Origin: Bacillota bacterium
Lineage (GTDB): Bacteria; Bacillota; Clostridia; Oscillospirales; Acutalibacteraceae
Length of the DNA: 14,930 nucleotides
Direction of reading: 5' to 3'
NCBI GenBank assembly: GCA_023420245.1
Contig: JAEZWL010000189.1
Span: 1 to 14,930, forward strand
Below the pieces are notes generated by a model that saw only the letters and a list, made by a program, of their open reading frames with translations, ran no database searches and was not told where the DNA came from. The position numbers and the translations under genes are program-made. Positions 1 to 6,677 of this stretch are shown here, in pieces (the first letter of the stretch is position 1; each line of letters begins with the position of its first letter).

Positions 1-65
1 CCTGTGCTAATCTCTTCATGGGAAGTTTCTGTCCTCTCCTGTGGAATGGTTTGTGGTGAACTCAT
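1..65 (-). CDS. possible 5' end of a truncated minus-strand gene
   Basis: From an ATG at 65 the minus strand stays open for 21 codons and runs off the left window edge; it would start MSSPQTIPQERTETS. The frame is also open upstream of this ATG back to a TGA near 110. I do not recognise the protein. There is no good Shine-Dalgarno directly before the ATG, and the purine-rich GAGGAAG upstream is too far away. The frame may therefore be chance, or a relic whose start lies elsewhere. Confidence 0.2.
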   Translation of the reverse strand, partial: MSSPQTIPQERTETSHEEIST

Positions 66-255
66 TCTATCACATGGAGGGCTTTTACTTCCTCTTTTAT
101 TGGGTCACATCATTTTAACCTATACATGATATAAAGAAATAAAGAACAAACTGTGAATACCCATGGCAAATGTATCCTTATCCACTTATCGCAGATTATG
201 ATCTTACCTTGAAATACCTGAAAAAACCGGTTCGATTAAAAACGGGCGTTCCGCA

Positions 256-285
256 TTGACAGACAGACCGTGAATCGATTATAAT
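256..285 (+). promoter_or_regulatory. sigma-A promoter of the riboswitch-pflBA transcript
   Basis: A perfect -35 TTGACA (256-261) and a perfect -10 TATAAT (280-285) are separated by 18 bases. Transcription would start near 292, just upstream of the ZTP aptamer. Such a strong core promoter fits a transcript controlled mainly downstream, by the riboswitch. The sequence upstream (66-255) is AT-rich and shows no gene. Confidence 0.8.
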
Positions 286-312
286 AAAGGTACAAACAAA
301 TAGCGGCTTTTA

Positions 313-380
313 TTACTGACGGATAATTGTGGGCAACCACAGGGGAATAAGAGCCGAGGATCAGCCGACCGTCTGGGCAG
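313..380 (+). ncRNA. ZTP riboswitch aptamer (pfl motif)
   Basis: The segment matches the pfl/ZTP class. It has ACTGACGGA at 315-323, a GTGG/CCAC hairpin with a GCAA loop (329-340), a linker, and then the class signature GCCGACCGTCTGGGC (364-378). GACGG (318-322) can pair with CCGTC (369-373), the expected long-range helix. The family senses ZTP/ZMP, purine intermediates that build up when 10-formyl-tetrahydrofolate is short, and usually switches genes on. It lies between a strong promoter and pflB, the gene class that gave the motif its name. The identification rests on the conserved core; I could not run a covariance search. Confidence 0.9.
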
Positions 381-456
381 CATTTGGGGTTACCGAGTGC
401 CGCTCTTTTTTATTTTGTACAGAATGAAGGACAAAAAAGAGCGGCTCCCAAATGCT
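379..456 (+). promoter_or_regulatory. expression platform: U-tract and long leader hairpin
   Basis: A T-run (406-416, interrupted once) follows the aptamer, as expected of an intrinsic terminator. I can find only weak stems directly before it, for example GGCA 376-379 with TGCC 398-401, or AGCGGC 302-307 with GCCGCT 399-404. A much stronger pairing spans the T-run: 379-388 with 447-456 (10 bp) and 399-411 with 433-445 (13 bp, perfect). It leaves a 21-nt apical loop and a 10-nt internal bulge. The pflB ribosome site at 466-473 stays outside the hairpin. Confidence 0.55.
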
Positions 457-478
457 TACGTAACAGAAGGAGCAGAGT

Positions 479-2710
479 ATGGAAAATTTGGCATGGCAAG
501 GTTTTGTCAGCGGAGAATGGCAGGACGAAATAAATGTGCGGAATTTTATTCAGACCAATTATACCCCGTATGAGGGCGATGAAAATTTCCTGACCCCGGC
601 GACAGAGCGTACGGAAAAGCTGATGAGGAAGCTGAACCATCTGTTTGAGCTTGAGCGGGAGTTTGGCGACGTTCTGGATATCGACACCCAGACGGTAAGC
701 TCGCTTACCAGCTACCCTGCGGGTTATCTGGATAGGGAAAATGAGATCATTGTCGGCTTGCAAACCGACCGCCCGTTAAAACGGGGGGTAAATCCCTTTG
801 GCGGACTGAATATGACGCGCAAAGCGTGCGAAGCCTACGGCTACAAGCTCTCTGAGAAGGTGGACAAGGAGTTCCAGTACCGCACGACCCACAATGAGGG
901 CGTATTCCGCGCCTACACCGATGAAATTCGTGCCGCCCGCCACTGCGGCATTATTACCGGGCTGCCGGACGCCTACGGAAGAGGCAGGATTATCGGCGAT
1001 TACCGCAGAGTCGCGCTTTACGGTGTGGATCGCCTGATTGAAGAGAAAAGAAAGGATAAAACGCTGGTTGGAGCGCAGCGTATGGACGCGGACAACATCC
1101 GGCTTCTTGAGGAACTGTATCAGCAGATCACCTTTCTGGGATATTTGAAGGAAATGGCACAGCAGTACGGCTTTGATATTTCGGGTCCGGCTAAGAATGC
1201 GAAAGAAGCGGTGCAGTGGCTGTATTTTGGCTACTTAGGCGCCATTAAGGAGCAGAACGGCGCGGCAATGAGTCTGGGGCGCGTGAGCACGTTCCTGGAT
1301 ATCTACTTTGAGCGCGACCTGAAAAACGGTTTGCTTACGGAGGAGCAGGCGCAGGAAATTCTGGATGATTTCGTGATGAAGCTTCGTATGGCACGGCATC
1401 TGCGTACTCCGGAATACAATGAGCTGTTCGCCGGCGACCCCATGTGGATTACGGAAGCAGTCGGCGGAATGGGAGAGGACGGGCGCACGCTGGTGACAAA
1501 ATCCTCCTACCGCATCCTCCATACGCTTTATACCCTCGGCGCTTCCGCCGAACCGAACCTTACCGTGCTTTGGTCGGAGCGCCTGCCCCGCAGCTTTCAG
1601 CGGTTCGCCGCCAGGGTTTCGTGTGATACAGACGCCATCCAGTATGAGAACGACGACGTAATGCGTCCGAAGTTCGGCGACGACTACGCAATCGCGTGCT
1701 GTGTCTCCGCTATGCGTTTGGGCAAGGATATGCAGTTCTTCGGGGCGAGGGCAAATCTGGCGAAGCTGCTCCTGATGAGTCTGAACGGCGGTCGCGATGA
1801 AAAGAGCGGAAAGCAGGTCGCCCCCGCACACACTCCTTATGGTGGGGAGTATCTGGATTATGATAAGGTTTTGCAGGGAATGAGCATCTATCGCGAGTGG
1901 CTGGCAAAAACCTATGTAAGCGCGATGAATATCATCCATTACATGCACGACAAATACGCGTATGAAAAAACGCAGATGGCTCTGCACGATACTTCGGTGC
2001 ACCGTTTCATGGCGTTTGGCGTAGCCGGAATGTCCGTTCTGGCGGATTCCCTTTCTGCGATCAAATATGCAAAGGTAAAGTGCCTGCGCGACGATACCGG
2101 TCTGATCACCGATTTCGAAATCACGGGTGAGTATCCCGCCTTCGGCAACGATGACGACCGTGTGGATTCCATCGCGCAGGAGCAGGTGAAGCTGTTCTAC
2201 GAGGAGCTGAAAAAGAATCCGACTTATCGCAATGCGGAGCACACGCTTTCCATTCTGACCATTACCTCCAATGTTGTCTACGGAAAGAAGACCGGCGCGA
2301 CTCCTGACGGAAGAAAAGCCGGGGAACCCTTCGCTCCCGGAGCGAACCCCATGCACAACCGCGAAAAGAACGGGGCGCTTGCCTCCCTGAACTCGGTCGC
2401 AAAGCTCTCCTATGATATCTGCAAGGACGGAATCTCCAACACATTTTCGATTGTTCCGCAGGCGCTGGGGCATGAGAACGAGGAGCGTTACCGCAATCTG
2501 GTCTCCATTCTCAACGGCTATTTTCAGCAGAAGGCGCACCATATCAACGTCAACGTGCTGAACAAGCAGACGCTGATTGACGCCTGCGAGCATCCGGAGC
2601 TTTACCCGAACCTGACCATCCGTGTTTCGGGCTACGCCGTGAATTTCCACAAGCTTTCCAAACAGCAGCAAAGGGAAGTGATTTCCCGAACCTTTCACGA
2701 GGTGATGTAA
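479..2710 (+). CDS. pflB: formate C-acetyltransferase (pyruvate formate-lyase)
   Basis: PflB is a cytoplasmic glycyl-radical enzyme that converts pyruvate and CoA to acetyl-CoA and formate. Its 743 residues are close to the usual PFL length (about 740-760). The adjacent catalytic cysteines of PFL are Cys407-Cys408 in IACCVSAM, and the C-terminal glycyl-radical loop RVSGYAV carries Gly718. The CC pair separates PFL from most glycerol/diol dehydratase relatives, which have one cysteine. The start is fixed by AGAAGGAGC at 466-474. The stop overlaps the pflA start (TAATG), so enzyme and activase are translationally coupled. Control is by the upstream ZTP riboswitch, which ties formate supply to formyl-THF demand (inference). 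The radical makes the enzyme oxygen-labile, so it indicates an anaerobe. Confidence 0.97.
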   Translation: MENLAWQGFVSGEWQDEINVRNFIQTNYTPYEGDENFLTPATERTEKLMRKLNHLFELEREFGDVLDIDTQTVSSLTSYPAGYLDRENEIIVGLQTDRPLKRGVNPFGGLNMTRKACEAYGYKLSEKVDKEFQYRTTHNEGVFRAYTDEIRAARHCGIITGLPDAYGRGRIIGDYRRVALYGVDRLIEEKRKDKTLVGAQRMDADNIRLLEELYQQITFLGYLKEMAQQYGFDISGPAKNAKEAVQWLYFGYLGAIKEQNGAAMSLGRVSTFLDIYFERDLKNGLLTEEQAQEILDDFVMKLRMARHLRTPEYNELFAGDPMWITEAVGGMGEDGRTLVTKSSYRILHTLYTLGASAEPNLTVLWSERLPRSFQRFAARVSCDTDAIQYENDDVMRPKFGDDYAIACCVSAMRLGKDMQFFGARANLAKLLLMSLNGGRDEKSGKQVAPAHTPYGGEYLDYDKVLQGMSIYREWLAKTYVSAMNIIHYMHDKYAYEKTQMALHDTSVHRFMAFGVAGMSVLADSLSAIKYAKVKCLRDDTGLITDFEITGEYPAFGNDDDRVDSIAQEQVKLFYEELKKNPTYRNAEHTLSILTITSNVVYGKKTGATPDGRKAGEPFAPGANPMHNREKNGALASLNSVAKLSYDICKDGISNTFSIVPQALGHENEERYRNLVSILNGYFQQKAHHINVNVLNKQTLIDACEHPELYPNLTIRVSGYAVNFHKLSKQQQREVISRTFHEVM

Positions 2711-3414
2711 TGAGGGGAAGAATCCACTCCTTTCAAAGCCTTGGCGCGGTGGACGGTCCGGGAATCCGCTTTGTCGTATTTTTGCAGGGCTGCACGCTCC
2801 GGTGCGCGTACTGCCACAACCCCGATACCTGGAGCTTCACGGGCGAAGAATACGATGTAGACGAGGTTGTTGCGAAAATCCTTCGGTATCGGACTTATTT
2901 TGGAGAAACCGGCGGTGTTACCGTATCGGGAGGCGAGCCGCTCCTGCAATGGGAGTTTGTCTGCGCGCTGTTTCGAAGGCTGCGCGCGGAGAAGATACAC
3001 ACTGCCCTTGATACGGCGGGAATCGGGAATATTGAGGGCGCACGCGCCGTGCTTCGGGAAACTGATCTGGTGCTGTGCGACCTGAAATTTTCGACCGATG
3101 AGGATTATCTGCGCTATTGCCGGGGTAACCGGAACACGGTGCTTTCCTTTTTGAGGCTGACGGAAAAAATGCACGTGCCCTTATGGATACGCCATGTCGT
3201 TGTGCCCGGCTTGAACGACGGCGATAATTCTATTGCCGAAATTGCCAGAACCGCCCGTCAATTTTCCAATCTGGAAAAGCTGGAGCTGCTTCCGTTCCGT
3301 AAAATCTGTGTATCAAAATACAAAAATCTCGGTATAGAATTTCCGTTGGATGCCTGTGAGGAATGCTCGCGGTCTGAATTAGAGCGGCTACAGGCTCTTA
3401 TCGACCGCCTATAG
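2710..3414 (+). CDS. pflA: pyruvate formate-lyase activating enzyme
   Basis: PflA is a radical SAM enzyme that installs the glycyl radical on PflB. Its 234 residues are typical of the short PflA form without an inserted ferredoxin domain. The CxxxCxxC cluster motif is Cys28-Cys32-Cys35 in GCTLRCAYCHNP. The glycine-rich SAM-binding segment GGVTVSGGEPLLQ follows, as in PflA. The start codon shares one base with the pflB stop, and GAGGTG at the end of pflB serves as ribosome site. A strong terminator begins about 10 bases after the stop, so the transcript is a bicistronic pflBA. A dedicated activase next to its glycyl-radical partner is the standard arrangement. Confidence 0.95.
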   Translation: MRGRIHSFQSLGAVDGPGIRFVVFLQGCTLRCAYCHNPDTWSFTGEEYDVDEVVAKILRYRTYFGETGGVTVSGGEPLLQWEFVCALFRRLRAEKIHTALDTAGIGNIEGARAVLRETDLVLCDLKFSTDEDYLRYCRGNRNTVLSFLRLTEKMHVPLWIRHVVVPGLNDGDNSIAEIARTARQFSNLEKLELLPFRKICVSKYKNLGIEFPLDACEECSRSELERLQALIDRL

Positions 3415-3422
3415 TACCGCAG

Positions 3423-3468
3423 GAGAAGCCGGCTGCCATCGTTTTGATGACAGCCGGCTTCTCTCTTT
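3423..3468 (+). terminator. intrinsic terminator of pflBA
   Basis: The arms 3423-3440 and 3446-3463 pair over 17 of 18 positions (13 bp, one C/A mismatch, 4 bp) around a GTTTT loop. A T-rich CTCTTT tail follows. It lies directly after the pflA stop. Confidence 0.85.
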
Positions 3469-3768
3469 GCGTTAATGCCCTGATACATCGGGACGTTGAG
3501 AAGCGCTTTCGTGTTGATAGTCAATTTTTAGATGGTATAGTCAATTGCTACATTGTAAAATAAAATGCGCCAGATCTGCTCCCAAAGTTCCTGCTTTAAT
3601 CTCAAGATGAAACGGAGAAGCTATTGAGAAAGGCAGGGGCTTTGGAAGGGAGGGAGAACCGTCCTGCCTTACGCCTTCCTGACGATTTATTTAAAACAGA
3701 TAAAGTTTCATCCTTCGACCTGAATAAACTGGTTGCTAATTTGCCACTATAAAAAATAGTTATATTTC
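3469..3768. other. gene-poor stretch with short repeats and a possible foldback element
   Basis: No convincing gene is present. Minus-strand codons around 3470-3524 read like a protein tail (ALLNVPMYQGIN), but they run into the pflA terminator and have no ribosome site, so they are at most a relic. ATAGTCAATT occurs twice, at 3517-3526 and 3537-3546, and the same 10-mer starts the terminal repeat of the MITE at 6502. From 3536 to 3751 there is an imperfect element bounded by TATAGTCAATTGC and its inverted relative at the right end, with inner inverted repeats at 3606-3613/3705-3712 and 3630-3637/3663-3670. Confidence 0.35.
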
Positions 3769-3823
3769 TTTATGGTTTCTTTATGCTCGGATACTGTAAT
3801 TTTATGTAGGTTTATTGTATAAT
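3769..3823 (+). promoter_or_regulatory. kimA promoter region with phased TTTATG repeats
   Basis: A perfect -10 TATAAT lies at 3818-3823, but the base run 17 upstream (TGTAAT) is a poor -35. TTTATG occurs at 3769, 3780 and 3801, with the degenerate ATACTG at 3791 and TTTATT at 3811. That gives steps of 11, 11, 10 and 10 bases, one helical turn each. Direct repeats at this spacing are typical sites of OmpR/PhoB-family response regulators (KdpE, PhoP, WalR). Activation of a weak promoter by such a protein is an inference. Confidence 0.45.
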
Positions 3824-3927
3824 ATCCATTTGTTGATTAGACTTTATCGCGGGTGAAATCGAAATTTATGCCGATGGTTTTTCCTGTGTTTTTATAAAAA
3901 TAACATAATCCTAAGGAGTGCAAATCA

Positions 3928-5766
3928 ATGTTTAAAAAGATCAAGTCCGTTTTGATCGGTAAAGCGATTAAAAGTGCGGAGGCTGAATCGGAAAAATTCA
4001 GTGTGATCTGGGGGCTCCCCATTCTATCGAGCGACGCAATTTCATCCGTTGCCTATGCCTGTGAAGAGATTTTAATGGTGCTTATCCCCGTTCTGGGTAT
4101 CGCTTCCTACCAGCCGCTTATGGGCGCGGCGGCGGCGATTATCGGTCTGCTTTTCATTCTGGTGTTTTCTTACCGCCAGACCATTGACTGCTACCCCCAC
4201 GGCGGCGGCTCCTACAGCGTGGCAAGCGACAATCTGGGCAAAATACCGGGGCTGGTCGCCGCCGCTTCGCTGTCCATCGATTATGTTCTAACCGTAGCCG
4301 TCAGTACCTGCTCCGGTACGGCCGCGATTATCTCCGCTTTTCCGGAGGCACTGCCCTATCGAACCATGATCACGCTTTTGATTATTGTACTCTTGACCTT
4401 GGGCAATCTGAGGGGAATCCGTGAATCCTCCATTCTATTCGGCGTTCCGACCTATCTGTTTATCTTTACGATAATTTCCATGATCGTAATCGGCATCTTT
4501 AAGGTGGTTGTTCTGGGGCAGATTCCACAGCCGACCGCCGCGCTTCAGCAGCCGATCGAGGACCTAACCCTTGTACTGTTTTTGAAAGCGTTTTCCGGAG
4601 GGTGTACGGCGCTTACCGGCGTTGAAGCCGTCAGCAACGGCATTCCGAATTTTAAGACGCCTTCTCAAAAGCACGCCAAAACGGTTCTCGCAATGCTCGC
4701 CTCGCTGGTTTTTGTCATTTTCGCCGGTGTATGCTACCTCGCGCTGATTTACAAGGTGGCTCCCCGTGAAAATGTTACGGTGGTGGCTCAAATAGCCACA
4801 CAGGTTTTTGGTTCCAACAGCGCGATGTTCTATGTGGTGCAGGCGACCACAGCGATTATCCTGATTATGGCTGCCAATACCGCGTTTGCGGATTTGCCGC
4901 TCCTGCTTTCCCTTTTGGGAAAGGACGGCTACGTTGCCAGAATGTTCAGCAGAAGGGGAACGAGACTGAGCTTTTCCAACGGAATCTTGCTCCTGTTCGT
5001 CCTGTCTTCCATTCTTGTTATTGTGTTCAAGGCAGAGACCCATCTCCTGCTTCCGCTTTACGCTGTCGGCGTGTTCCTCTCCTTTACGCTTTCTCAATCC
5101 GGCATGTTTAAAAAGTGGATTACGCATAAGGAGGGGAATTGGAGACACAAGGCCGTGATTAACGGAATCGGCGCGGTTGTTACCGCGATTACCTGTATCA
5201 TCATTGCTTCCAGCAAATTCTTTGCCGGCGCGTGGATTGTTCTAATCTGTATTCCGGCTCTCGTGCTCCTGATGCTGCTGGTTAGGACGCATTATACCAA
5301 AGTTCGCAACAATCTGGTAATCGAAGAGAATGCCAGCGAGCTGGTCATTGATACTCCAACTGATAATTATATCATTCTTCCGGTTCAGTCCGTAAACAAA
5401 TCCTTTTTAAAGGCGCTGAATTACGCGATGACTTTGGGAGGTACCATTGAGATTTATCACGTGAGCACCGACAGTGCCATGACGGCGAAGGTAAAAAGGC
5501 AGTTTCAGGAGCTGAATGTGGATATTCCGCTGGTGATCGAGGAAGCGCCCTACCGCAATGTGAACGAGACCCTGCTGAAGCATGTGGATAAGAAGCACGC
5601 ACTAATGAAAAAGCATGAAATGCTTACCGTCGTTCTGCCGCAGTTCGTAATTACAAAATGGTGGCACAATCTGTTGCACAATCAGACCTCCCTGCTTCTG
5701 AAAACATCGTTGCTGAAGCGCCGCAATCTAGCGGTGATTACCATACCCTATATCATCAACGAATAA
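3928..5766 (+). CDS. kimA: KimA-like potassium uptake transporter (APC/KUP type)
   Basis: This 612-residue membrane protein has the KimA (B. subtilis YdaO) layout: a short basic cytoplasmic N-terminus, about 12 hydrophobic segments (roughly residues 28-455), then a soluble C-terminal domain (about 470-612) resembling the USP-like domain of KimA. The early motif LSSDAISSVAY at 33-43, in the first membrane segment, is characteristic of this branch, as is HGGGSYSVA near 92. KimA takes up K+ with the proton gradient and is inhibited by c-di-AMP in B. subtilis. The start is supported by AAGGAG at 3913-3918. The gene stands alone and ends at a bidirectional terminator. An amino-acid substrate cannot be excluded from sequence, but the whole-length match to KimA is good. 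Confidence 0.75.
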   Translation: MFKKIKSVLIGKAIKSAEAESEKFSVIWGLPILSSDAISSVAYACEEILMVLIPVLGIASYQPLMGAAAAIIGLLFILVFSYRQTIDCYPHGGGSYSVASDNLGKIPGLVAAASLSIDYVLTVAVSTCSGTAAIISAFPEALPYRTMITLLIIVLLTLGNLRGIRESSILFGVPTYLFIFTIISMIVIGIFKVVVLGQIPQPTAALQQPIEDLTLVLFLKAFSGGCTALTGVEAVSNGIPNFKTPSQKHAKTVLAMLASLVFVIFAGVCYLALIYKVAPRENVTVVAQIATQVFGSNSAMFYVVQATTAIILIMAANTAFADLPLLLSLLGKDGYVARMFSRRGTRLSFSNGILLLFVLSSILVIVFKAETHLLLPLYAVGVFLSFTLSQSGMFKKWITHKEGNWRHKAVINGIGAVVTAITCIIIASSKFFAGAWIVLICIPALVLLMLLVRTHYTKVRNNLVIEENASELVIDTPTDNYIILPVQSVNKSFLKALNYAMTLGGTIEIYHVSTDSAMTAKVKRQFQELNVDIPLVIEEAPYRNVNETLLKHVDKKHALMKKHEMLTVVLPQFVITKWWHNLLHNQTSLLLKTSLLKRRNLAVITIPYIINE

Positions 5767-5780
5767 GCGTGAAACCATGT

Positions 5781-5830
5781 AAAACGGCAGCCCGGAATGT
5801 GTTAAGCATCCGGGCTGCCGTTTTGTTAAT
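5781..5830. terminator. bidirectional terminator between kimA and the hydrolase gene
   Basis: The perfect 16-bp arms 5781-5796 and 5809-5824 enclose a 12-base loop. The arms begin with AAAA and end with TTTT, so both strands carry U-runs after the stem. It sits between two convergent genes and can stop both. Confidence 0.85.
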
Positions 5831-5842
5831 TTTTTATAACCG

Positions 5843-6469
5843 TCATTCCCAATCATCGGAATGAAAGAAGCCGGTTTCCGTAACCCGGTTTTCAAATAAA
5901 AACGCAAAGGTCAGCTCTCGAGCCCTTTCACAGGATTTTTGACAGTAGTTGCTGCCGAAAGGGTCGCAGAAGCCGTGGCGCCCGTCCAGTATCTCTATTT
6001 TTGCTTTGTCGGTTAGGACGTTTGCAAGTTTAATCACGTCGAAAGTCTTTTCTTTTTTTGCGAACAAAAGAAGAGCTGGGCATTTGGGGCTGATGTCCGG
6101 ATAATCCCGGATACGGGAGCCGTAATATCCGACCATGCAGTCCAAAAGTCCGTTTTCCGTACTCCTCCAGGCAATCGTGGCGCCGACACTGTAGCCCAGA
6201 AGAACAATTTTGCGATATTTGGGGCGAAGTGACTGAATCAGCTGATTCACCATACAGTAGGCCTCAAATTTCACATGGTTGATGAAATAATCGTAGGCCT
6301 GCTCCTGCTCGGCGTAGGAAAAAATTTTCCCCGAAAAGAAGTCCGGGCAGTAGATGTCGTAGCCCTTGTACAAAAAGTCTCTGGCGATTTGTAAGATATG
6401 TTCGTTCAGACCATAAATTTCATGCAGAATGATTACCGCGCATGGTGACCCAATCTTATAGCAAAACAA
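5843..6469 (-). CDS. dienelactone hydrolase family protein (alpha/beta hydrolase)
   Basis: A 208-residue cytoplasmic alpha/beta hydrolase. The N-terminal strand and loop VIILHEIYGLNEHI (13-26) is the DLH signature region, with Glu17 at the position of the structurally important Glu of DLH. The nucleophile elbow is GYSVGA with Ser94, where classical dienelactone hydrolase has Cys. The likely catalytic His is His165 in DGRHGF, and the acid may be Asp144. The substrate is unknown; small esters or lactones fit the fold. The start is TTG at 6469, preceded by GGGTGAGAGG, because the DLH core already begins at residue 10. The gene converges on kimA, and a MITE lies about 30 bases upstream of its start, so any promoter must be within or beyond that element. 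Confidence 0.75.
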   Translation of the reverse strand: MFCYKIGSPCAVIILHEIYGLNEHILQIARDFLYKGYDIYCPDFFSGKIFSYAEQEQAYDYFINHVKFEAYCMVNQLIQSLRPKYRKIVLLGYSVGATIAWRSTENGLLDCMVGYYGSRIRDYPDISPKCPALLLFAKKEKTFDVIKLANVLTDKAKIEILDGRHGFCDPFGSNYCQKSCERARELTFAFLFENRVTETGFFHSDDWE

Positions 6470-6501
6470 TACCTCTCACCCTAAAAATTTTCTGGTGCAA
6501 A

Positions 6502-6656
6502 TATAGTCAATTAACTCCGAAATCAACCAGTCTTTGCGGTCTGTTTTCCGTGTTGCTGCATTGCTCGCCAAGCGCCAGCCTGACTTCGTCGTCCGCCTTA
6601 CATCACAAAAAATATACGCACAAATACTTAGCCGTTTTTAAAGTTAATCGACTATA
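6502..6656. mobile_element. MITE-like element with TA ends (Tc1/IS630 style)
   Basis: A 155-bp non-coding element is bounded by inverted repeats: TATAGTCAATTAACT (6502-6516) and AGTTAATCGACTATA (6642-6656), 14 of 15 positions complementary. Both ends begin with TA, which fits the TA target duplication of Tc1/mariner-IS630 type elements. No transposase is encoded, so it would be moved in trans by a full-length relative. The interior (around 6560-6600) is more GC-rich than the ends. It sits between the decarboxylase stop and the hydrolase start, both on the minus strand. I cannot count copies elsewhere in the genome. Confidence 0.7.
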
Positions 6657-6677
6657 AAATCTACACTTAGAATTAGT

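Noticed and set aside
1235..2698. 487-codon open frame on the strand opposite pflB
   Set aside because: It mirrors a well-supported pflB with strong codon bias, has no ribosome site, and its translation resembles no protein family. Such long antisense frames are common in biased genes.
3258..3524. 88-codon minus-strand frame over the pflA end
   Set aside because: It crosses the pflBA terminator and lies antisense to pflA. Only its first 20 or so residues look protein-like, so it is at most a relic.
3760..3927. c-di-AMP (ydaO) riboswitch ahead of the KimA-like gene
   Set aside because: kimA in Bacillus has this riboswitch, so I looked for its conserved cores. None are visible and the leader is short and AT-rich.
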